Assembly: GCA_003497545.1 (NCBI GenBank)
Contig: DNNT01000221.1
Location: 1-7,681, forward strand
Direction of reading: 5' to 3'
Source: Arenimonas sp.
GTDB taxonomy: Bacteria; Pseudomonadota; Gammaproteobacteria; Xanthomonadales; Xanthomonadaceae
Length of the DNA: 7,681 nucleotides
Position numbers and translations under genes: made by a program. Shown in pieces: positions 1 to 4,646 of this stretch (within the stretch, counting starts at the first letter, position 1; every line of letters begins with the position of its first letter). Under the pieces are notes generated by a model. That model ran no database searches, was not told the origin of the DNA, and saw only the letters and a program-made list of their open reading frames with translations.

Positions 1-1
1 G

Positions 2-568
2 CGCGGCAAGATCCTGAACGTCGCCTCCGCGACCGCCGACAAGCTGCGCCAGAACATCGAACTGTCCGACCTGGCCCTGGCCCTGGGCGTCCAGCCCGGC
101 AATCGGTTCAATATCGACGACCTGCGCTACGAGCGGATCGTCATCATGACCGACGCCGACGTGGACGGCGCCCATATCGCGGCCCTGCTGATCACCTTCT
201 TCTACCGGTCGATGCCGGAGACCATCCGCCAGGGCCGGCTGTTCATGGCCCTGCCCCCGCTCTACCGGATCAGCGCCGGGCCGCTGAGCGAATACGCCCG
301 CGACGACGCCCACCGCGACGAACTGCTGGCCACGGTGTTCAAGGGCAAGAAGGTCGAGATCGGCCGCTTCAAGGGCCTGGGCGAGATGAACCCCTCGCAG
401 CTGCGCGAGTCCACCATCCATCCCGACACCCGCCGGCTGGTGCAGCTGACGGTGGACGACCCCGAGCAGACCCGCGCCCTGATGGACCTGCTGCTGGCCA
501 AGAAACGGGCCGGCGATCGCAAGGCCTGGCTCGAGGCCAAGGGCGACCTGGCCTCGCTCGAGGTGTGA
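2..568 (+). CDS. parE: DNA topoisomerase IV subunit B, C-terminal part (5' end outside window)
   Basis: This is the C-terminal 188 residues of ParE, the ATPase/TOPRIM subunit of topoisomerase IV, which decatenates daughter chromosomes together with ParC. The frame is open from base 2 and stops with TGA at 566-568. Visible landmarks are RGKILNV near the start, the TOPRIM metal-binding segment MTDADVDGAHIA (bases 146-181), the PPLYRI strand and the conserved IGRFKGLGEM motif (bases 359-388), followed by the typical C-terminal helix region. ParE is usually about 630 residues, so roughly the first 440, including the GHKL ATPase and transducer domains, lie upstream of the window. ParE is preferred over GyrB because there is no long GyrB-style insertion after the TOPRIM motif and the protein ends soon after the GLGEM block. 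The next gene, pilU, follows after 64 bp and is functionally unrelated. Confidence 0.93.
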   Translation, partial: RGKILNVASATADKLRQNIELSDLALALGVQPGNRFNIDDLRYERIVIMTDADVDGAHIAALLITFFYRSMPETIRQGRLFMALPPLYRISAGPLSEYARDDAHRDELLATVFKGKKVEIGRFKGLGEMNPSQLRESTIHPDTRRLVQLTVDDPEQTRALMDLLLAKKRAGDRKAWLEAKGDLASLEV

Positions 569-576
569 AGATCGAA

Positions 577-604
577 GCCGGACGGCGTTCCGCTATAGTC
601 CGGC
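577..604 (+). promoter_or_regulatory. Inverted repeat and possible -10 element between parE and pilU
   Basis: GCCGGAC (577-583) and GTCCGGC (598-604) form a 7-bp perfect stem around a 14-nt loop. The sequence TATAGT (594-599) inside it resembles a sigma-70 -10 box, about 34 bases before the pilU start. There is no convincing -35 box at the right spacing (571-576 is ATCGAA) and no T-run after the stem. It could be a pilU promoter, a factor-dependent end to the parE transcript, or neither. Confidence 0.25.
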
Positions 605-632
605 GGCAAGGGGAATCTGCCGGGAGTCGTTC

Positions 633-1781
633 GTGGAACTGACCGCATTTCTGAATTTGATGGCGCAGAAGAACGCCTCGGACCTGTTCCTGAGCGCGGG
701 CGCGCCGCCGAGCATCAAGATCGAGGGCCTCACCCGCCACATCGGCGAGAAGGCGCTGGGCGCGGAGGAAATCCGCAACATGGCCTACTCGATCATGAAC
801 GAGCGGCAGATGAAGGACTTCGAGGCGACCTGGGAAATGAACCTGGCCATCGCCCTCGGCGACTTGGGCCGGTTCCGCGTGAACGTGTACCGCCAGCGTG
901 GCGAGATCGCCATGGCGGTGCGCTTCATCACCAACAAGATCCCGTCGATCGAAAGCCTGAACCTGCCGCAGGTCCTCAAGGACATCATCATGCTGCCGCG
1001 CGGGCTGGTGCTCGTGGTCGGCTCCACCGGCTCGGGCAAGTCCACCACCCTGGCCTCGATGATCGACTACCGCAACGAGAACCGCACCGGCCACATCCTC
1101 ACCGTCGAGGAGCCGATCGAATACGTGCACACGCACAAGATGTCGGTGGTGGACCAGCGCGAGATCGGCCTGGACACGCAGAGCTACGCCAACGCGCTCA
1201 AGAACGCCATGCGCGAGGCGCCGGACGTGATCATGATCGGCGAGATCCGCGACCGCGAGACCATGCAGGCCGCCATCGCCTACGCCGAGACCGGCCACCT
1301 GTGCCTGGCCACCCTGCACGCCAACAACGCCAACCAGACCCTCGACCGCATCATCAACTTCTTCCCGGAAGCCGCCCGGCACCAGCTGCTGATCGACCTC
1401 TCGCTCAACCTCAAGGCGGTCATCGGCCAGCGCCTGCTCAAGGGCGTGAAGACCAAGCGCGTGCCGGCCATCGAGCTGCTGCTGTCCTCGGCCTATATCT
1501 CCGACCTGATCGAGAAGGGCGAGATCGCCACCATCCGCGAGGCCATGAAGCAGGGCAACGAACAGGGCATGCAGACCTTCGACCAAGCCCTTTACAAGCT
1601 CTACGCCGCCGGCGAGATCACCTACCAGGAAGCCCTGGAGAACGCCGACTCGCGCACCGACCTGTCGCTGAAGGTGCGCCTGGAAGGGCCCGCGCCCCAG
1701 GGCGGCGAGGCCGCCGGCCTGCGCCTGGAAGACCTGCAGGACATGCTGGTGGACCCCAGCCACAAGCACTGGCAGGGCTGA
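633..1781 (+). CDS. pilU: Type IV pilus retraction ATPase, PilU family
   Basis: A 382-residue PilT/PilU-type hexameric secretion ATPase that acts at the cytoplasmic face of the type IV pilus machine and helps power pilus retraction and twitching. Motifs in order are Walker A GSTGSGKST (residues 130-138), the Asp box ILTVEEPIEY (155-164), Walker B DVIMIGEIRDRET (198-210) and the His box TGHLCLATLHANNA (220-233). PilU is favoured over PilT because the PilT C-terminal AIRNLIRE motif is absent (here TIREAMKQ) and the end reads GMQTFDQALYKLY then NADSRTDLSLKVRL, as in PilU proteins. The start is GTG at 633, with GGGAG at 622-626 as ribosome binding site. No pilT is visible: parE lies upstream and an unrelated operon downstream. 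PilU normally works with PilT, so a partner elsewhere in the genome is expected (inference). Confidence 0.92.
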   Translation: MELTAFLNLMAQKNASDLFLSAGAPPSIKIEGLTRHIGEKALGAEEIRNMAYSIMNERQMKDFEATWEMNLAIALGDLGRFRVNVYRQRGEIAMAVRFITNKIPSIESLNLPQVLKDIIMLPRGLVLVVGSTGSGKSTTLASMIDYRNENRTGHILTVEEPIEYVHTHKMSVVDQREIGLDTQSYANALKNAMREAPDVIMIGEIRDRETMQAAIAYAETGHLCLATLHANNANQTLDRIINFFPEAARHQLLIDLSLNLKAVIGQRLLKGVKTKRVPAIELLLSSAYISDLIEKGEIATIREAMKQGNEQGMQTFDQALYKLYAAGEITYQEALENADSRTDLSLKVRLEGPAPQGGEAAGLRLEDLQDMLVDPSHKHWQG

Positions 1782-1782
1782 T

Positions 1783-1800
1783 GCCGGGGCCGTCCCCGGC
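1783..1800 (+). terminator. GC-rich hairpin just after pilU, possible terminator
   Basis: GCCGGGG (1783-1789) and CCCCGGC (1794-1800) make a 7-bp perfect stem with loop CCGT, starting 2 bases after the pilU stop. The following bases are CAAAACTG with no T-run, so it is not a canonical intrinsic terminator. It may protect the mRNA 3' end or assist factor-dependent termination. Confidence 0.35.
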
Positions 1801-1810
1801 CAAAACTGTG

Positions 1811-1892
1811 ACCTGCCGCTCGGAAATGTGACGCTCCGCGTCACATTCCTGCCCCGCGCCGCCCCCGCCTGCCCCTGAAAACCTGCCGCTCG
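1811..1892 (+). repeat. 12-bp direct repeat pair
   Basis: ACCTGCCGCTCG occurs at 1811-1822 and again at 1881-1892, 70 bp apart and flanking the inverted repeat at 1825-1847. Both copies follow a short run of A (AAAAC nearby). They could be extra regulatory half-sites or the trace of a small local duplication. Confidence 0.35.
1825..1847. promoter_or_regulatory. Inverted repeat, probable regulator binding site (upstream activating sequence)
   Basis: AATGTGACGC (1825-1834) and GCGTCACATT (1838-1847) are perfect 10-bp inverted arms around TCC. Two more pairs (GG 1822-1823 with CC 1848-1849) can form if A1824 is bulged. The centre, at 1836, is about 198 bp upstream of the predicted sigma-54 start, a usual distance for an enhancer-binding protein site. 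As RNA it would be a strong hairpin, but there is no T-run after it, so a DNA operator is the better reading. The identity of the binding protein is unknown. Confidence 0.5.
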
Positions 1893-1939
1893 TCGGCCGG
1901 ACGGCCGGTGCGCACCCCGGATTGCGTGCGCGCCGGCCT

Positions 1940-1961
1940 TCACATACTGTGACGCAGTGCG
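1940..1961. promoter_or_regulatory. Second TGTGACGC box, probable second regulator site
   Basis: TGTGACGC (1948-1955), three bases, then GCG (1959-1961) repeats the pattern of the inverted repeat at 1827-1840, exactly 121 bp downstream of it. The right arm then diverges. The same box also forms an everted dyad, TCACA (1940-1944), TAC, TGTGA (1948-1952). It lies about 50-60 bp upstream of the -24 element and roughly 80 bp before the predicted transcription start. The repetition with the same spacing suggests a second, weaker copy of one operator. Confidence 0.42.
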
Positions 1962-2006
1962 CAATTTACGGCATTTGCCCGGTCATCACGGACCTGAACG
2001 CCCTGG

Positions 2007-2024
2007 TTGGCACGGATCATGCAT
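2007..2024 (+). promoter_or_regulatory. Sigma-54 (RpoN) -24/-12 promoter for the fimbria-like operon
   Basis: The sequence TTGGCACGGATCATGCAT carries the full -24 element TTGGCACG (2007-2014), four bases, and ATGCAT (2019-2024) as the -12 element. The invariant GG (2009-2010) and GC (2021-2022) are separated by exactly 10 bases, as sigma-54 requires. The only departure from the TGGCACG-N4-TTGCA/T consensus is A for the first T of the -12 block. Transcription would start near 2034, giving a leader of about 100 nt before the ATG at 2135. Sigma-54 promoters need an ATP-hydrolysing enhancer-binding activator; the TGTGA boxes upstream are the obvious candidate sites. Confidence 0.75.
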
Positions 2025-2134
2025 TTGACTCCATGCCCGCTGTTTGCGTGCCCCTGGTCGGTGAGCCGGCCCGGAATGTCTACCCAACAATCCAGTCGAT
2101 TCACCCTGCAAACAACACTTTAGGAAAACTGCTC

Positions 2135-2698
2135 ATGAAGAACGTCCGTGCTTTCCGAGGCCTCGCCCTCACCGGCGTGGCGGCCCTCGGCCTGATCGCG
2201 ATGACCCCGGCCGTGGCCGAGTCCGATTTCGACATCGGCGCCAACCCGTCGGTCGACGCGCGCGTTGACTTCGAAGTCATCATCCCGCGCTTCATCTCCT
2301 TCCAGGTCGGCAGCACCGGCACGACCGTCGACCTGGTGCAGTTCGACGTGGTCGACCCGACCACCGGCACCCCGGTGGCGCGCTCCAACGGCGGCGCCCT
2401 GACCGTCGACCTGCTCGGCAACATCGGCGACATCCAGATCGAAGCGGCCACCACCACGCTCGTGAACGGCGCCGGCGACTCCCTCGCCTGGGACGAAATC
2501 GACACGACCACCGCCGATGCCGGCTTCCCGGCCCCGACCCTGGCCGACGGCGCCATCGCCCCGGTGACCGTGTCCCCGGCGGGCCTGGGCCGCATCGTCG
2601 ACCGCACCTCCACCTGGACCTACACCTACGCCAACTCGGCGCTGGTCGGTGCCGGTACCTACCAGGGTACCGTCACCTACACCGCTTCGGCTCCCTGA
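2135..2698 (+). CDS. Exported pilin-like structural subunit (probable major subunit)
   Basis: A 187-residue exported protein. Residues 1-28 form a clear Sec signal peptide (basic MKNVR, hydrophobic core, cleavage after AVA before ES). The mature part is small, acidic, Thr/Ala/Val/Gly-rich, free of Cys and strongly beta-patterned, as in a fibre subunit. Landmarks are PRFISFQVGSTG (about residues 51-62) and the C-terminal strand GTYQGTVTYTASAP (174-187), with Gly 14 residues from the end, reminiscent of the donor-strand region of chaperone-usher pilins. The start at ATG 2135 has AGGA at 2122-2125, 9 bases upstream, the best ribosome binding site in the operon. It is the first gene after the sigma-54 promoter and is followed by a strong hairpin, so high expression is likely. 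I do not recognise a named pilin family; a secreted coat protein is an alternative. Confidence 0.8.
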   Translation: MKNVRAFRGLALTGVAALGLIAMTPAVAESDFDIGANPSVDARVDFEVIIPRFISFQVGSTGTTVDLVQFDVVDPTTGTPVARSNGGALTVDLLGNIGDIQIEAATTTLVNGAGDSLAWDEIDTTTADAGFPAPTLADGAIAPVTVSPAGLGRIVDRTSTWTYTYANSALVGAGTYQGTVTYTASAP

Positions 2699-2722
2699 AA
2701 GCCGGAACGGCGGTGACCCCAA

Positions 2723-2751
2723 GGCGGCAGGCTGGTTCCCGGCCTGCCGCC
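2723..2751 (+). terminator. Strong hairpin between first and second subunit genes (attenuator or mRNA stabiliser)
   Basis: GGCGGCAGGC (2723-2732) and GCCTGCCGCC (2742-2751) form a perfect 10-bp stem around a 9-nt loop, 24 bases after the pilin stop. No T-run follows, so complete intrinsic termination is unlikely. In fimbrial operons such a hairpin commonly stabilises the major pilin message or ends part of the transcripts, setting a high ratio of major to minor subunits. Here it also ends only 4 bases before an ATG at 2756, which would hinder initiation there. Confidence 0.55.
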
Positions 2752-2773
2752 CTGCATGGATCCCCCCGACGCC

Positions 2774-3403
2774 ATGAGCCCTCGTCCTCGCCCGCTCCGC
2801 ATCCTCGCACTGGCCACCCTGATGGTGGCGGCTGGCGCAGATGCCTATGTGGTCAACATCTCGCGCGGTGACGAAGCGGTCTACCTGCGCGTCGGCGACG
2901 GCAGCTTCAGCGGTGTCTACTCCAACGGCGGCACGCCACGGGCGGACCCCACGATTTCGAAGGTCAGCGTCACGGTTCCCCTCGCCAATGTCGGCGACGG
3001 CAATTCGCGCGCGATGACCGCAAACAGCCGCACCACCAGCGACTGGGACGGCTATCAGTTCTGCAATGCCGGCCAGCTCTACGTCGGCGGCTTCTACCGG
3101 CGCGACAACAGCGGCAACGCGAACGCGACGCTCACTTACGACGCCCCGGCGAACCTGGTCAACGAGAACGGCGACACGATCGCGATCTCCCAGATCCGCT
3201 GGACCTCATCGGGCAACGGCGACGGCGCCTACCAGCCGATCCCGGGCAACCGCAACTTCGCCGCCGGCGTCCAGACGCTCGCCAACGATTTCTATCGCAA
3301 CACCTGGCGCGAGAGCTGCCTCAGCTTCCGCTACGAAAACGACAACGTCGTGCCGGGGGGAACCTACACCGCCCGCGTGACCTTCACGCTCACGGCCCCC
3401 TGA
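2774..3403 (+). CDS. Second exported pilin-like subunit (probable minor or tip subunit)
   Basis: With the ATG at 2774 this is a 209-residue exported protein. Residues 1-24 are a signal peptide (MSPRPRPLR, hydrophobic core, cleavage after ADA before YVV). An upstream in-frame ATG at 2756 would add six residues but abuts the hairpin; neither start has a good Shine-Dalgarno sequence. The mature protein is beta-rich and full of Gly, Asn and Ser, with two cysteines (C97, C182) that could form a disulfide. It ends GTYTARVTFTLTAP (196-209), matching in pattern the last 14 residues of the first subunit. An early VYLRVGDGSF also parallels ISFQVGSTG there, so the two are probably distant paralogues. 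Larger size and cysteines suggest a minor, tip or adhesive subunit (inference). Its stop overlaps the next start as TGATG. Confidence 0.75.
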   Translation: MSPRPRPLRILALATLMVAAGADAYVVNISRGDEAVYLRVGDGSFSGVYSNGGTPRADPTISKVSVTVPLANVGDGNSRAMTANSRTTSDWDGYQFCNAGQLYVGGFYRRDNSGNANATLTYDAPANLVNENGDTIAISQIRWTSSGNGDGAYQPIPGNRNFAAGVQTLANDFYRNTWRESCLSFRYENDNVVPGGTYTARVTFTLTAP

Positions 3404-3867
3404 TGCGCGCTGTCCACGCACTCCTGCTGCTGATGCTGCTTGCCTGGCCGCCGCATGCGCTCGCCCAGCAGGCGCAACGCATTGACGACAGCGCCAGCCA
3501 GGTGCTGGACGGCCTTGTCCGGATGAAGTGGAAGGAAGTGCGGCCCGGACCGGGCGCATCCAACGACCTGGTTGGGCAGACGACCGTCCTGGTGCGCCTG
3601 GACATGTCCCCCTTCCAAGGCCGCAGCGGCCGGATCTTCATGGTGCTGGAGAAGCAGTCCGGACCGGTGCGTGCCGCCTGGACCACCCGCGGCGCCTTGC
3701 TGCCGGGCGAAGTGCGCGACGGCGAACGCGCCCTGGTTTTTGCCGGCGCGGTGGCCTCCGAGCGTATCGAGGACACCCTCGTGCTCACCATCACGGCCAG
3801 CACCGACGTCTTTTCCCAGCCGGAGAAGCTTGTGTTCCACTTTGAATTCGAGGCGGGGGGCGCCTGA
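3403..3867 (+). CDS. Small exported protein of unknown family in the fimbria-like operon
   Basis: A 154-residue protein whose first 22 residues are a signal peptide (MRAVHA, long Leu-rich core, cleavage after ALA before QQ). I do not recognise the family. The mature part alternates beta-strand-like stretches (TTVLVRLDMS, GRIFMVLEKQ, DTLVLTITAS) and ends in a hydrophobic alternating strand, LVFHFEFEAGGA. It has no Cys and no lipobox. The C-terminal strand pattern would allow it to be another chaperone client such as a minor subunit or anchor, but it lacks the GTY...AP ending of the two upstream subunits. Its ATG shares one base with the stop of the upstream gene, with no clear ribosome binding site, so translation is probably coupled. 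Its stop likewise overlaps the chaperone start. Confidence 0.72.
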   Translation: MRAVHALLLLMLLAWPPHALAQQAQRIDDSASQVLDGLVRMKWKEVRPGPGASNDLVGQTTVLVRLDMSPFQGRSGRIFMVLEKQSGPVRAAWTTRGALLPGEVRDGERALVFAGAVASERIEDTLVLTITASTDVFSQPEKLVFHFEFEAGGA

Positions 3868-4646
3868 TGCGCTTGCTGACATCGGCGCTGGTCTTGCTGG
3901 CGCTGGCGACCACGCAGGCCGGCGCACAGGGTTTCCAGGCGCAGGTATCGCCCCCGCGTTTCGAGTCTTCGGCGAAGCCGGGCTCGGTGTTCCGCGACGT
4001 TATCGAGGTTTCCAACCCGGGCCAGACGCCCATGCGACTCAAGGTGAGCACGGCCGACTGGGTCCTGGACGCCTCGGGCACCGCCCAGTTTTCCGCTCCC
4101 CTCGTGCCTGGCAGCTGCCGCCCGTGGACGGCCATCGAATCCACCCTCATCGAGGTCCCTGCCAACGCGCGCAAGCGTTTCCGCTTCGAGGTCCGCGTCC
4201 CTCCCGACGCCGCCGACGGTCAATGCCGGTTCGGCATCATGTTCGAAGGCGAGCCCACGCCGGTCGCGGGCATGCCCATGCCCGTTGCCGGCCGCATCGG
4301 CGTGATCGTGTACCTGGATATCGGCAAGGGCCAGGCCCAACTCAGGGTGGTGGGCAGTGGCATCGGCGTGGTCAACGGCGAGACCCTTCCCTACCTGAGG
4401 GTCGAAAACACCGGCAATGCCCACGGCCGCCTGGCCGGCCTGGTCGATGGCACGGATGCCAAGGGCAAGACTTGGACCTTCGGCCCGTCGACAGTCCCCA
4501 TCCTGCCGGGCGCGACGCGCGACATCACGCTCATGCCGATGGTGACCGAGGGCGAAACCGCAGATTTCGCTTTCCCGGTGCGCATCAAGGGCCGCCTGGA
4601 TTGGCGTGACCAGCGCCTTGACGTCGACGTCGTCGCGGGCCAATGA
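3867..4646 (+). CDS. PapD-like periplasmic pilus-assembly chaperone
   Basis: A 259-residue protein with a signal peptide (about residues 1-20, cleavage after AGA) and two predicted Ig-like domains. The first (about 24-150) has the expected chaperone pattern: VSPPRFES strand, FRDVIEVSNPGQTPMRLKVSTADWVLD, then RKRFRFEVRVPPDAADGQCRFGIMF. The PxR and the NPG..P turn followed by an alternating strand fit the PapD G1/F1 scheme; R31 may be the subunit-anchoring Arg (tentative). C84 and C120 could form a disulfide. The second domain spans about 150-259. Such chaperones bind subunits in the periplasm and pass them to an outer-membrane assembly protein. The overlap with both neighbours (TGATG upstream, ATGA downstream) and a GGGGGG run at 3855-3860 as ribosome binding site support tight co-expression. 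It is divergent from PapD/FimC, so the exact subfamily is uncertain. Confidence 0.72.
   Translation: MRLLTSALVLLALATTQAGAQGFQAQVSPPRFESSAKPGSVFRDVIEVSNPGQTPMRLKVSTADWVLDASGTAQFSAPLVPGSCRPWTAIESTLIEVPANARKRFRFEVRVPPDAADGQCRFGIMFEGEPTPVAGMPMPVAGRIGVIVYLDIGKGQAQLRVVGSGIGVVNGETLPYLRVENTGNAHGRLAGLVDGTDAKGKTWTFGPSTVPILPGATRDITLMPMVTEGETADFAFPVRIKGRLDWRDQRLDVDVVAGQ

Larger units (their letters stand above)
1782..2134 (+). other. 353-bp non-coding control region upstream of the fimbria-like operon
   Basis: The space between pilU and the first operon gene has no supported coding sequence. It contains, in order, the hairpin after pilU, five TGTGA/TCACA half-sites (1807-1811, 1827-1831, 1841-1845, 1940-1944, 1948-1952), a 12-bp direct repeat, a sigma-54 promoter and a predicted leader of about 100 nt. 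The last part (about 2080-2134) is noticeably AT-richer than its surroundings, as expected for a translated gene's leader. The pilin reading frame stays open back to about 1922, but that extension lacks a ribosome binding site and would bury the signal peptide and the promoter. Confidence 0.7.

Noticed and set aside
1827..1845. CRP/Clp binding site (TGTGA...TCACA)
   Set aside because: The half-sites match, but the spacer is 9 bases instead of the 6 required for a CRP-type site; a different regulator is more likely.
369..1964. Long - strand open frame of 531 codons opposite parE/pilU
   Set aside because: It lies across two strongly recognised + strand genes and has Gly/Arg/His/Ala-rich, motif-free composition; it is a high-GC shadow.
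2025..2053. Sigma-70 promoter with TTGACT (2025-2030) as -35
   Set aside because: At 17-bp spacing the -10 position reads GTGCCC, which is not -10-like; the overlapping sigma-54 element explains the region better.
1922..2134. N-terminal extension of the first subunit frame back to 1922
   Set aside because: It lacks a ribosome binding site, would place a signal peptide internally and would cover the sigma-54 promoter; ATG 2135 has a good AGGA.
3390..4643. Long - strand open frame of 417 codons opposite the third subunit and chaperone genes
   Set aside because: The + strand frames have signal peptides, family-like patterns and coupled starts/stops; the - frame shows none of these.
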